In this document: positions 1 to 25,110 of the stretch, one piece after another
How positions within the stretch are numbered: the stretch's first letter is position 1
Layout: every line of letters begins with the position of its first letter
Assembly (NCBI GenBank): GCA_965153355.1
Contig: OZ231126.1
Span: 5,580,001 to 5,644,000, forward strand
Direction: 5' to 3'
From: Flaccisagitta enflata
Taxonomy: Eukaryota > Chaetognatha > Sagittoidea > Aphragmophora
Length of the DNA: 64,000 bases
Position numbers and translations under genes: made by a program
The notes under the pieces: generated by a model
What the model was told of the DNA's origin: nothing
Seen by the model: the letters and a program-made list of their open reading frames with translations, nothing else
The model's database searches: none

Positions 1-1292
1 AAGTTGTACAAGAAACACCATCTTATTATGGACGCAAGATTAAGTGTCCAAATACTGTAGATATGAAAAACTGCTTTCCCTCTCATTTGGCAGTCAAAAT
101 ACAGAAACAAATCTATAAAAAGAAGGGCGTTACAATTTCATCATTGGCGGGTGAGAAACCGTCGCATGAGAACCTAGAAATAATCAATTTGCTCTCGGTT
201 ATTTTCAAAGTTCCCCTGTCCAAACCAGATCATGATCAAAATTATCTACTAAGACTGCCTGTTTTCAAAACCAACGTTGACAAGTTCCTCCACTTTGTTC
301 AGCCCGTAAGGCAGAAACTTGATGACATGACCAAATGCACTGACCACGAAGATGGATGTTGTTGTTTCTCAGATGAGTACATCAACCTTTTCTGCCTTCT
401 TGAAGAGAACGGTTTGATTGTAACTGATGGAGATTGGAAAGCCAAGATGCGACCAATACTTGAGAAGCACCCAGAATATGCAAAGAGGGAATCATGTGAC
501 GGAAAATCTAGAAGCGTTGTTGCATTGGTCAGACTGCTCAGAAATCTTTCAGCTCACAAAGACCCTGAAGATCTCAATCATTCTTTATTCACAGAGATTA
601 TCGAGGAGCTTGATTGGACCATCATGCACTGCTTTTCATTTTGGGCTAAAAATGTCCTGAAATCAAACTATACCCTCATTGTTTTTGCCGACACATATCA
701 AAAACTTGAAAAAAATACAGTCGAGGAACGACTGACTAATGGTACACTAGAAAAACCCACAGACGCAATATTCATTGTTCAAGTTCGCAGCAAAGTTGGG
801 ATAAGCAAAAACACAGTTTTTTTCAAAGATACAACCAAAACAGTGGATGATTTGGTGAGGGAAACCCACCAACAAATTGGTGTTCCCATGCGTAAGAGGA
901 TAAGTTACATGGGCATATATGAACCAACTGTTTCATCCACTCCAACAACAGCATTAATCCCAGTCTTGCAACCTTCAGCTAATCTTGCAGATCTTAAACT
1001 TGACACCCTTAAGCCACATCTGATAAGAATCGAGGAGGAGCAGATCTGCTTACAAATCAAACTTCAGTACAATGACACTGAAGAAGATATGGAGATGAGG
1101 CTTTGGTCAGATGAGAAATTTGGAGTGGTTAAGGATCATATTGAAGACCACACTGGAGAAGAGCTCAGACTCTTCAAAGATGGGATTGTCATCAAGAATA
1201 CAGCAACCATTGGATCCATTTGCATTGATGATTTCCAAATACTTGCCATGGATAGTGATGCAAGGAAGAGATTCTTTGCTAGGTTTCAATGA
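1..1292 (+). CDS. HEPN-like and ubiquitin-like domain protein, 5'-partial
   Basis: The frame is open from base 3 through the ATG at 63 to the TGA at 1290-1292, so the window cuts into a longer coding region and the ATG at 63 need not be the start. Counting from that ATG there are 409 residues. An alpha-helical region of about residues 35-215 holds RNLSAH (R160, H165), which fits the Rx4H signature of HEPN ribonuclease-type domains. The last 180 residues look like two beta-grasp, ubiquitin-like folds (about 226-320 and 323-400), the second ending near the C-terminus RFFARFQ. A GA/CA microsatellite follows 18 bases after the stop. HEPN domains often act as RNA-binding or RNase modules in defence proteins; a role in innate immunity is inference only. 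No signal peptide or membrane segment is visible. I do not recognise the family, and the upstream part could contain more domains. Confidence 0.72.
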   Translation, partial: VVQETPSYYGRKIKCPNTVDMKNCFPSHLAVKIQKQIYKKKGVTISSLAGEKPSHENLEIINLLSVIFKVPLSKPDHDQNYLLRLPVFKTNVDKFLHFVQPVRQKLDDMTKCTDHEDGCCCFSDEYINLFCLLEENGLIVTDGDWKAKMRPILEKHPEYAKRESCDGKSRSVVALVRLLRNLSAHKDPEDLNHSLFTEIIEELDWTIMHCFSFWAKNVLKSNYTLIVFADTYQKLEKNTVEERLTNGTLEKPTDAIFIVQVRSKVGISKNTVFFKDTTKTVDDLVRETHQQIGVPMRKRISYMGIYEPTVSSTPTTALIPVLQPSANLADLKLDTLKPHLIRIEEEQICLQIKLQYNDTEEDMEMRLWSDEKFGVVKDHIEDHTGEELRLFKDGIVIKNTATIGSICIDDFQILAMDSDARKRFFARFQ

Positions 1293-1301
1293 TTAGTCTT
1301 A

Positions 1302-1302
<1 letters not shown>

Positions 1303-1370
<68 letters not shown>

Positions 1371-1393
1371 GACAGACAGAGACAGACAGAGAT
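1303..1393. repeat. Compound GA / CA / GACA microsatellite
   Basis: Runs of GA, then CA, then GACA units directly after the stop codon of the HEPN-like gene, presumably in its 3' untranslated region. Confidence 0.9.
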
Positions 1394-2432
1394 TTTGTAT
1401 TTTGAAAGTGAAAATCAATTTTGTGAACCATCAACTAAAGGCAGCTTTTTCCCCCACCCACAGATGATTTTGGATTTCTTGGACTGGTGATCTTCATATA
1501 CTATCAGTCTGAATGGACGCAAATCAAGCCAATGTTTATCTCGACATAACCTTTGATTCTTCTACTAATTTCGGCGTTTCATATTGACTTGGATGTTTTC
1601 CATTACATAAATTTCTCCTAAGTTTTAGAAATCATTTGTTTCTTCATAAAATTGGTACAAGTATTGTAAAGAGGGTTAGTGTCAAACATGGTATTATAAA
1701 GAGAATGATAGACAGACTTAGGCTTATAAATAGACATTATCACTTCAGTCAACTTCAAGAGGGCATCATACATAAATGCAGGAATGTTTTTAATAGAATT
1801 GACTGATGTATTAACGGACCACCATTCGCACAGGATGACCCAGTAAATGGTTAAGTGATTAACAAATTCTTTAGATTTGAACCTGAGAATATAAGGAGTG
1901 GGTGGCGCCATACATTGATGAATATAACAGTAATTTACGGTAAGTGCATCACTCGATACAAATGGGGAGTAGGGGGATCTGTTCCATTGCATTAGAAAGG
2001 TCAAACAAAAATCGAGCAAAAGACCGACTAACTGCAAGGCATGGATCTCGATGGCCCAGTAAAACCAACGGGCTGACTGGTGAACCTCCTGGGTGGCCTG
2101 GAAGCAACCAGAAACCACAGCATGTTTGTTTTTTTATTTGATATGAGAGAGAATGACAAAGTCACTGTTTATATGAGTTTTGAGAACTTACCACTTACTT
2201 TCATATCAAAAGGAAAACAAGCATGCTGTTTGAAAATCAGCGGCTACCGTGGGTTTCATTGCTTTTCATTGATTTCTTTCAGGAATTATCAGTGCCAGTG
2301 GACAGGGACTGTCGTAGGCACGAACCTCGGATGTTTTCCGGTGGTGGTGGAGGTTCGAGGCTGCAAGATCTGATTTGGGTTACATCAATGGCAATGGGGT
2401 TGTAGTCTAATGGAAAATTCAAAGTCACCAAC
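1394..2432. other. Unassigned stretch between two convergent genes
   Basis: I see no conserved coding block. A 166-codon minus-strand reading frame covers 1618-2118 but resembles nothing known to me and does not continue the androglobin model. If androglobin continues to the left of the window, this stretch and the HEPN-like gene lie inside one of its introns. Confidence 0.5.
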
Positions 2433-15437
<13,005 letters not shown>

Positions 15438-18280
15438 TGCCGACTTTGTGTGTGTTGATTGGGTGTGTTAATTGTTTGTGTCAATTGTTGGTGTCAATTG
15501 TGTGAGTCGATGGAGTGTTTTTTGTTGGTTTGTGTAACAGTTGGGTGCTTCACATAGCAAAAGTTGCTTATTTCTTTTCATCCTCTTTACCTAATGTGGA
15601 GTGACCAATTTTAGGACTCTTACCATTTTTCTTTTATCAAAAATTGTTCATCTTCCGTTTTTTAGAAAATTGTTTTTGAGAGCCTAATTTGTATATTGCA
15701 GTGGGATAAAAAAAGTATGCTGATATTCTTTGAATTAGCTTTTGTAAATTTCTGCTCTTCAAAGAATTGTTAATCTGCTTTTTCACAATCTCTTATGTAG
15801 GAGTGCAATCGAAGACAAAATTTGGTCAGTCAAAATGTTTTTTTAACATATTATAGATGTTGTAGATTTGTATATCTTATAAATGAAAAATAATAATTAG
15901 TTTGTATTTAGACTATTTTTGCATTAAAAATAATTTGTGTGTCTAAAGTTACTGTGAAATGTAGGGATAAACGTCTAAAAAAAGGAAGTTTTCAAGGAAA
16001 ATTTTACTTTACAATCTGACACGTCTTGGAAAAAATTATAACTTTGCATAGAGATTCAAAAATTGTCATTTCAAAAAACATGGCGTCTTTCTAAAGACTC
16101 TTGAGATGAGGGCCATGTGTTTGGAAATGCAAATTTTTTCATTCAGAAGCAGAATTATAATTTTACCTAACAACTTTCTGAATTTTTCCTCTAATTTTTA
16201 GGAGAAATTTTCCTGTTTTTTTGAATTACTTTGGACTTTACGAACATATACTAGAAACTTTTTATATTGTTATCATTTTTTTATATTCTTAAAGAAATCA
16301 GGAGTACAAAATTTTTTATTTCAAATCCTATCACTAACAAAGATAACTATATATAGCAATTTATTGTGATTGAAAGTCAAATTTTGTCTTTGTTTGCACC
16401 CCGACTTATGTAACTTCTGCTCTGATATTTTAATTTATTTTTACAAAAATTATGATTTTCTTAAACTAACAATTGTTCCTTTTGTAACAAGACTACACAG
16501 GATTTTGCTGAATTCTGGGAAATCTGAGTAAACTTTAAAGCCAAAACAAAAACGGAAGATGAAGGAACTTTGAGAAGAGGAAAACGGTCATCCTCATGAT
16601 TTTTTTCACTCTATATTCGGTTAGCGGGACAAGGAGAAAATCAATTTTTTTGCTATGCGAAGCACGCAAGTGTAACAGTGTTACGCAATATTTTTTCAAT
16701 TGGCGGTACATCCAAATATAGCAAATTCGAATTACAGAATAGCCGTAGGATGGTGAATCGAGGCAGAGGGAAGGAACATTGGCTAAGCCAATGAATGAGT
16801 GATCTTGCAGCGAAATGCACCAGAGATAGTTTAATTAGTGCCACCGGTTTAGTCTTAAAAACATGCTGAAGAGGTCTAGATTATCACAGAGGCTGTGTTC
16901 CGACTGGAAGTTGATGTCGGTTTGATAGGAAAATTTGAGGGAAGTGAGGCAGTTCGAGTGAGGAAGAGAGCGCATGAGCTAAGTGAGTAGGACAGAGAAA
17001 TCGAAGGAAGTGAGTAGAAACCAAATAGCCTCGCAAAATGAGCGAGTTACGTATAAGCGGTTTGAGCGAATGAGGTGAGAGAACGTGTAACAGCCCTTCT
17101 AAAGCAGAGAAGCCGAATCAATCGATGACAACCGAGAAATGAATGGCAAAAATCCGTGACTTATCATCGGCAATCGGAATAAAGAAGAGTTAAAAGAGGA
17201 GACTCAATTTTAGGGGCAATTCAAGTCCCCCACTTGGTTTTGGGTTCAACTTTAAAAGTTGTAAAGTTGACAAATAGAACCTCAAAAGGTATTGGTCAGG
17301 GGTGCCCTCAAAAAGAAGCGAGGCGCCTCGTTGCGAGAGCACCGTTGTCAATCAGTGAAATGCGTCTTTGTGAGGACACCGTTGGTCAATAGAGCATCAA
17401 AAGGTCAACGGTGCCCTGAAGAAGCAAAGTACCCAGTCGTTCTTTTACTGTTAACTGATATGAGGATTAACATTGAAGTCAGAATCCGAAGCTTTTGTTT
17501 TTGAGTATTTTCAAGCCGGCGATGAATTAGGGTAAAGAATGGAGATAGGGTTAGGGTCGAGCTTTGGTTTAGGGTAAGGGGTAACCCAAGGCGGGTGGGG
17601 TTTTACCATTTTCATCTCGAATGGGCTTGAAATGAGGAATATGCGTGAAAAAAACAAAACAAGTGCACCGGATTGCGACATTCAGACTTTTCAATCCTTA
17701 TGAGAACTGGTACAAAAACAAAGAGAATAAGGAATAGGACCATTGCATTCATTTCTGTTTGGAAGGGTGGCATTTGATAGCGTAAAAAAGGTAAGAGCAG
17801 ATTTGCACTTTTTTAAGTGTGTCCTCGCACTTCTATAAAAGGTCATGTCCGTCTATCGGTTAATTGGTCTGTCCGGTAACGCAAACGTTTGAAATGTGCA
17901 AAACGGCTAATTTTGACGTAAATTTTCAGTCCTATCACCTTACCACATTCATTTTCATTCATTCATTTATTCATTCATTCATTCGAAACCTTCATTCACA
18001 AATTCTTAATCAAACGAGGCAGACTCATTGGCCATAACTACAACCTTGGAAATAAGTTTATCGCATCACTTACAGCCTCATATCTCCTTTACAAATAAAA
18101 AAATCTAAGAAAAATTGGTGAGATTCTGAAACATCTTCAAATTTTCTAGCAGTTGGTGCCAACTGTGTGACTGTGCATCTAATCGTTTAGAAATGAGAGC
18201 TGAATGAAGTTGGGTACCTTTTTAGAAAAATGGCATAAAAATGGCATTTTTGAAATGCGGTTTTTGGGAAATGGCGCACC
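15438..18280. other. AT-rich unannotated sequence
   Basis: No exon with supporting splice sites or family similarity seen on either strand. Includes short low-complexity GTGAG/GAGCGA stretches (about 16930-17060) and a GTCCGTC-type dispersed repeat near 17815-17890. Confidence 0.5.
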
Positions 18281-18289
18281 CACTTATCT

Positions 18290-18590
18290 GGCTGTTTCAA
18301 CGAAGCAATGGCGTCAAAGGCACAGTGTCAAAGGTCAAACACTCTTCCAGTTAGCCCAGGAACAGCCCAGAACTCGAGCTGATTGAATCTCTATGGTCCC
18401 AATTGACGCAATGGTAAAGTCGAGAATGTGCAACATGGATGGCAGGACTAAAAGAAATCGCGCTAAAGTCTGGAGGAACATCACGCTATCATACCTTCAG
18501 TCGCAGTACAAACGCATGCTGAGACGCAGGGAAGCGTTTGGAAAGGTCAAGGAGGGCAAGACCAAGTATCAAGATTGTCACAGATATGTT
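18290..18590 (+). pseudogene. Tc1/mariner-like transposase remnant, C-terminal part
   Basis: Frame one gives LIESLWSQLTQW, resembling the third catalytic region (NPIENLW) of Tc1/mariner transposases. After stops and a frame change it is followed by VWRNITLSYLQSQYKRMLRR and EGKTKY, resembling the terminal SMPRR...GG.TKY block. Frameshifts and stop codons show it is dead. Confidence 0.6.
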
Positions 18591-18987
18591 AATTGTACTA
18601 TCTTGTCCATAAAATGCCCGTTAATCAATAATGCGATAAACTTTTTTCCAAGATAGTAGGCCTTGTTTTTCTTTTTGCGACCACCTTGGTCGTACTCGTA
18701 GGTCGTAATGCCAGTTCAAAGGGCACGTGGAAAGCAGTTAAATAAAACAACAACTTTAAAAAGATAATGAAAAAAAAAACTGTAAAAGGAAATCTTGAAA
18801 TGTTTAGAGGGTGTTTTAAAAACAATGAAAACTCAAAAGGTGAAAAGCTGTCAAATATGAAAACTGAAAAGTGAATTAAACTTTAAAGAGTATAAATATG
18901 ATTTCATACCAAAGAAAAAACACTTACCGCGACATGATCACTCATCAATTTTTAGCACTATTTTCACTGATGGCTTAAAGGCTACGT

Positions 18988-18989
18988 GA

Positions 18990-19020
<31 letters not shown>

Positions 19021-19046
19021 AACGATGACGACGACGGCGACGACGC
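18988..19046. repeat. GACGAC/GATGAC trinucleotide-like repeat
   Basis: Imperfect GAC-rich run, no gene attached. Confidence 0.9.
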
Positions 19047-19221
19047 GTGGAACGGACTAATTCCTCGTTCTAACAATCATTTGGCCGAACCAAACATTGC
19101 ATGCATTCTATTTTTACAATGACGTTTACTAATCAGAGACAGAGGATACGCAGAGGTAAAAATGGGGAAGAAGTTAGAAATGTATTTAATACGAGAGGTT
19201 CGACAACAAGCCCGATCGGGC

Positions 19222-19332
19222 AACTAGATGCGTCATCTGCGTGATATTAGAAGAGGCGTAACGGACCGACGGACGGACGGACCGACGGACGGACAGACCC
19301 TCTTATAGAGATGCGATGACGCATCTAAAAAC
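19222..19332. mobile_element. Short dispersed element, AGATGCGTC family
   Basis: Bounded by TAGATGCGTCATCTGCG and GATGACGCATCTAAAAA with a CGGACGGACCGAC run between. Related copies lie at 31087-31150 and 38553-38955. Confidence 0.6.
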
Positions 19333-20458
19333 GAACTTGTAAATCTCTTGACATTTAATGCCTGAAACAAATAGCATGAACCACTATTTTCATACATAAA
19401 CATTCAGACCTTATAAGTTGATCTCATAATACTGCTTGATTTTTTTATCCAAAGGGCAAAGGTTATCAAATTCAAAATAACTTGAAATTATCTTATGGGG
19501 TATCTGCTAAGTCACTAATTGGTTTGGCTTTGATTTATTCACCTTATACGGTTATACCAGAAAGAAAGTCGATCTAAGCGATAGAAAGAATGCCACATGA
19601 AAGAAAGCTAAATCTACACAATACATAGAATATACCCGATGCTAAGCAATATTCGTCTCTTTTTCATGCAGCATGGAAACGATGAAATAGTATTTGACAG
19701 CCGGCGCTATTTTAAGCCTGAACCAACCTGTCGCTCGAAGTGTCGGCCATGTTTCACAGTCAGTCGTTTGTCCTTTTAGTGATCTTTAAGTTATGACTAA
19801 TCTTCGTTGACCGTTGTTGCTGTTGTGGCTGTTAATGCTGTTTTTTCCCTATGTTGACGGTGTGGTATATTTCTTGAAATGATTGTGTAATCCATGTAGA
19901 ATTCATTCTGTATGTCGTTTCTTGATTATTGATTTATACATTTTTTGCTTGTTCATGATGTGAAGATAAATAGCGTCAGAGTTGACTGTAATTTTTAGCG
20001 ACAAATGTCATCATTAAAGAAATCCAGACAATTCAATTTAAACCGTAACATTAAAGGAAAATATCACTTTCAACATTCTTTTAAAAAAAGATTTTGTCAT
20101 GGATAGGAGATTTCTGGACTTTCTCTCCGCTTTTAAAGGAATTCCGGCCTCGGCTCATGGTTTCCATAACAAAAGAGAAGAAGAAGAAGAAGAAGAAGAA
20201 GGAATCTGTTCCTTTCCCAAGAAGAATTGATTATCTCATGTTTTCATATAAATTTGAATAAGAGAGAAGAGAGAGAGAGAGAGAAAGTGGAAATCAGGAT
20301 TTTGCGATCTTGACTCTGCGAAGAAAAGGCTCAATCAATGAAATCAACGAAATCCCAGTTGGCCCAGTCTTGCATGTCCTGGAACAACCTTACTCCGAAA
20401 AGATCTCATAACTTACTTAGCTTTCCGTCCCTCTCTGTGTGTCAGTCAGTCAGTCAGT

Positions 20459-20765
<307 letters not shown>

Positions 20766-22475
20766 GGCTCGTTTGCAGGGAAATGAACCTTCCCATTTTC
20801 ATAACTTGTACTATAACGTCTACCAGTAATGGCGGCTGTCGCCGTGAGGAAAAAAGTCGTAAGCATTGGTCACTTTTCACCAAGCTTTTGTTTTCAGTCA
20901 CTGCAAATCTTTCTACTTGTTAGATCAAATCAAGAGCACTTGCATATATTGGTTGCACTGTTAATCCCAGAAATATAGGACTGAGCCAAATGAGCTATAT
21001 GAGCTAAAATGCTCAAAATCACTCAACCACACAACCAGCTATGCTCACTGACACTTTCTTGTATTTGCATTTATGTATCTATCCCATTAAAGATCAGAAA
21101 AAAAGAAAGCTACTATCTTGCTAAAAAAAATCTTCCGCCCTTTAATAAAAACATATCAATTAGCATAAAAACAGTTAAAAATCTGTTACAAATCCATGAA
21201 TAATTAGTTTGAGCCCCTTTTGACTAAATTAGGGCCGACATTTGTTGGGGAAGTGATTTGTAGAGCTTCAAGATGTAATTCTGGAGTGATGGGTCTTCAG
21301 ATCTTTCTCACAATTTTTTTTATCTCTTTCTCCTCTACATTTACACTCATAACTACCAAAAAATACATCAAATCATAAAAAAATCGGTGACTAAAATGAA
21401 GCCCTTCAAAATTGCAAGCTGTCTGCGCAAACCGCATCTGTCCAGCTCAATGCATTTAGAAGAAATTTGAAAAACAGTGAAGAGATATCATTTAAAATTT
21501 GTGTAGAAATGGCATAAGCAAAATTAAAATATTTCAATCAAAGTTGAATAACTTTTTAACGCATTGACCTAGAGGGATGCAGTTTATGTAGATCTCTTGC
21601 AAATTTGAAGGGCTTTAATTACCTCACCTATTTTTTTATGATTGCTTGATTCTAAGCTGAGATATACATGTAAACGTGCCGGAAGATTTTTATTAGCAAG
21701 ATAGTAAATGAGCCAAGTGAGCTAGAATACATAAGAACACCCTCGCAAATAAGAAACTGAGCTCACTGACATACCGTATTTTTTCCATTTATCGCCCCCC
21801 CTTCAATTAACGCCCCCCCCCTCTTTTGGCTCCTCAGATCATAGATTTGTTAGAAGATTAGGAGGCAAATGATTCTTGTGCATAGAGGGATTTAGCTTTT
21901 TTCAGTGTTTTTTTTTTCAGTGCTTACGTGGAAAACAGGCAAAAAATATCCCTTGATATTACTTTTTCTTGAAATTCTGAAATTTCAAGAAGCATTCACT
22001 GGGAAAACCACTGGATGACTACATATTTTCAAGTTGAAAGGGGGCGCTGATTGGAGGGTAAAATGGTAATGTCATTTTTTAATTTCAAAAGCGCCCGGGG
22101 CGCTAATTAGAAAAAATACGGTACTTTTTTGTATCTGCTTGCTTAAACATGTAACAAAATATTTATTCATTTATTGCATTTGAAATCAGAAAAAAAGACA
22201 GAGTGAAATGAGCTAAATGAGCTAAATGAGCAAGACTGCTCAAAAACACCCTCACAGATGAGCAGCTATGCTCATAAACATGTTTTCTTGTATTTGCATG
22301 CTCAAACAAACATAAATGCACTTTTTTTTTATCTTACTTAAAATATAAAAAAATATAAAAAAATTCAATTTGCAATTTTCAAAAATAAATCTTTGAAAAA
22401 TCATAGCGCGAAAAATATTTGTCGTAGAGCATTCTGCTTGGCGCCAGATGAAAGAGAATTATCAAATTTACTTAC

Positions 22476-22579
22476 CCTATTAATTTCATTGGAGGCCTCC
22501 ATCGCCCTAATGAGTTCCGAAACTTTCTCATAAGAAAATGAAAACCCTTTTTCTCTCGAATATGTCAAAAAGTCGAAGA
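22476..22579 (-). CDS. Unassigned exon
   Basis: Encodes VFDFLTYSREKGFSFSYEKV then SELIRAMEASNEINR, a normal amphipathic composition, up to a strong AGG/GTAAGT donor. Acceptor choices are GTCAG at 22580 or AAAAAAG at 22590. A GTCCGTC-type element lies directly upstream. I do not recognise the protein; it may belong with 22931-23030. Confidence 0.42.
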
Positions 22580-22607
22580 CTGACTTCGACTTTTTTCCCG
22601 ATAAGAA

Positions 22608-22761
22608 AACAAGGCCGGATACGCGGCACCCCAGTCCCGGACAGTAGGGCAGGGGCCGTAACGCCGAAACCGCTTGCATCTTAAGAATATCAAATATGAC
22701 GAGACGTGACGGACGGACCGGCCGATACAAGCAAGTTCTAGAGAAGCATGTCCGCGACTAA
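22608..22761. mobile_element. Short dispersed element, CGCGACTAAAAA family
   Basis: From AAGGCCGGATACGCGGC to GTCCGCGACTAAAAA, including GGGCAGGGGC and a GACGGACGGACC run. This family has at least seven other copies in the window. Confidence 0.65.
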
Positions 22762-22930
22762 AAAAAGATTAAGACTTGATGGCATGGATAGTCTGTGCCT
22801 CTGTATAAAGTACTATCAACAAGTAAATTCTTTCAGATGTTTGTTTGTTTGTTTGTTTGCTTGTTTTTTGATGGTTAGTTTGTTTGTCTGTCCTTTTGTT
22901 TGTTGATAATCACTGGCTTTTAATGATCAC

Positions 22931-23030
22931 CTGGAAGCGCTTCTGGATCTCGACGGCGGTCGGACGTCCAAAGTTGATGAGGTACTTGTAGTGAGCCAGG
23001 AAGCGGTACTTGGACGCGACATCCCTTCCC
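22931..23030 (-). CDS. Unassigned exon
   Basis: Encodes VASKYRFLAHYKYLINFGRP and TAVEIQKRFQ, ending at a CAG/GTGATC donor. The upstream border runs into a degenerate 9- to 12-base repeat (23040-23290) and is not defined. No family recognised. Confidence 0.4.
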
Positions 23031-23034
23031 GTGA

Positions 23035-23290
23035 CAGCGAACCGACCGACAGCGAATATGGCAGCGACACCGACAGCGAAAATGACAGTGAAAGCGACGA
23101 CTACAGCGGAAATGACAGCGGTAGCAGAAAATGACAGCAACAGCCAGAAAGTCAAAGCGGCAGGGGAAGTAGAAGTTGCTGATAGTCGCAGCAACAGTGT
23201 TAGTGACTGCAACAGCGATATTTGCAGCGATAATTACAGTGAGATTGACGGTAACAGAGAAAGCAGAAGTGACAATCATGGGTCTTGACA
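23035..23290. repeat. Degenerate GACAGCGAAAAT-type minisatellite
   Basis: Short units around ATGACAGCG repeat about twenty times next to the 5' side of the unassigned exon at 22931-23030. The plus-strand reading frame is a by-product. Confidence 0.75.
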
Positions 23291-23761
23291 CTTCCGTTGA
23301 TCGATCATACGAATTTGTGATCAATCATTCAGGTGACAAATTTTCCGTTTAAAAATCTTACGTTCGCAAGTATTTCAGCCCCATTTTTACTTTAGAAAAT
23401 CACTTAAATGAAGTTAATCGACAAATTATGACTAGTTTTATTCCCGGACGCGAAGATAATTCACATAAAAAGTTAAAAATGATCACTTAAAAAAAAAAGA
23501 TTGACAGTGCAGGATCACATTTGTCTACAACAGACGATAAAAGAAGACCTGTATATTTTTGAGTAATGTACTATGCAGTACACTTTATAAAATTCAATTA
23601 ATTATTTCATATTTTAATTCCCCAATCCCCATGAATGGTTTCCTAAGAATTTCTTTATTGGTTTAGTATGTCGGCTAAGACCGTGACTGGTTTTGTGTGG
23701 GCCAAAAATTATTTCAAACAACAAATCAATAACAAATGAAAGCTGATTTAGGCCCTAAGAA

Positions 23762-23953
23762 GGCCTGATACACGGATACCCCAGTCGCGTGCGGGTGGGC
23801 AGGAGCAGTGCTGGAGAAGGTCACTAGAGCATTTGGGCAGGAGCAGCAGGCTCAAAAAGCTCAAAAACGCCGAAAGTGTAAAAAGGGACTAACCAACCGA
23901 CCGACCGACCGACATAGCGGGGTGTAGAGTCGCGTAGCACGCGACTAAAAAGC
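23762..23953. mobile_element. Short dispersed element, CGCGACTAAAAA family
   Basis: Runs from GGCCTGATACACGGATACCC through GGGTGGGCAGGAGCAG and ACCGACCGACCGAC to GTCGCGTAGCACGCGACTAA. The end is a near-perfect palindrome. Confidence 0.7.
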
Positions 23954-24627
23954 TTTATTGGTTTTTATTTGTATGAAATAATTTTAATTGAATGAATTCA
24001 TTTCTGAAGTAGGGACATTTTGGTCCTTTACTTTTTCTGACTAAGGAAGTAAAGATTATTCAAAACCCCCTTTTTTTTAATTGTTTTAAGCTGTCAAGAT
24101 AAGAAGGACTCGATCTTAACCGAGCAATACTCACTACCGTACAAATGCAATTCATAATCTATGCACAATGCAAAGATAAGCAATTAATCTGTTTTAAAAC
24201 TGGGGCGATTAATTCTGGACGTGCATATTAACTTGCATTGCCGAAAACTTTGTCTGTATCTTTCTTAATAAATTTATCTCAATCGCGTGCACGCGACCCT
24301 AGAATCCCTGTCGGTGGATTCGTCCGTCCATCTGTCTGACGGTTTTCTTTGACCTGGGTAGGAATTCCATGATGGTAGGAATTCTATGATTACGTTCGTT
24401 TCACTGCGAGTCTACGACCTAATTTGACTTTGATCTCCCCAGCCCATATTTCCCATATTTCTTTTTGCTCATCCATATGCTTCCTTTCCTCCCGTTCCTC
24501 ATTTCTTCTTCTGATTCCTCTTCTTCTTCCTCTTCCTCTTCCTTTTCCTTTTCCTTTTCCTTTTCCTTTTCTTTTTCTTTTTCTTTTTCTTCTTCTTCTT
24601 CCTCTTCTCCTTCTTCCTCTCCCTTTT

Positions 24628-24945
24628 GGGCAGCGGCCCCGAATGACCTATGCTTTCACACATATGGGGAGTTTTCTCCTTCATGTCCGTACCCGCCCTC
24701 CCCCAGCCTCCAGGCCCATATCTCAGCCTGGAGGCCTATATCTGAGCCTCCAGGCCCAAATCCCAGTCTTGAGGCCCAAATCCCACCCTCAGGCCTACAT
24801 CCAGGGCCTACTCTCTAGGATTTGGGCCTCAAGACTGGGATTTGGGCTGGAGGCTGGGATATGGGCCTCCAGGCTGAGATATGGGCCTGGAAGTGAAGAA
24901 GAAACCATGTGTTCATAGGTCATCGAGCTCTTCTTCTCCTCCCCT
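24628..24945. repeat. Large imperfect hairpin of repeated AGGCCCAAAT units
   Basis: Left arm (about 24708-24815) has units such as CTCCAGGCCCATATCTCAGC; the right arm (about 24820-24895) holds their reverse complements. It is bracketed by GACCTATG and CATAGGTC. Begins with GGCAGCGGCCCCGAA, a block also found at 10874 and 63873. Confidence 0.8.
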
Positions 24946-25037
24946 CAGCTGCCAGCCTAAGCAGGGCACGGGTACCGCTGACCATCTAACGCTTTTGCGA
25001 CTATTTTAGTTGCATGCTACGCGACTCTACACGCCGC

Positions 25038-25110
25038 TATGTGCGTCCGTCCGTCCGTCCGTCCGTCCGTCCGTCCGTCCGTCCGTCCGTCCATACGTCC
25101 GTCTGTCCGC
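25038..25110. repeat. (GTCC)n microsatellite
   Basis: CGTC/CGTC run inside a copy of the CGCGACTAAAAA-type element (about 24985-25110, opposite orientation). Confidence 0.9.

Noticed and set aside
1618-2118. 166-residue minus-strand reading frame
   Set aside because: No recognisable domain, no fit to androglobin, and composition not convincing as coding.
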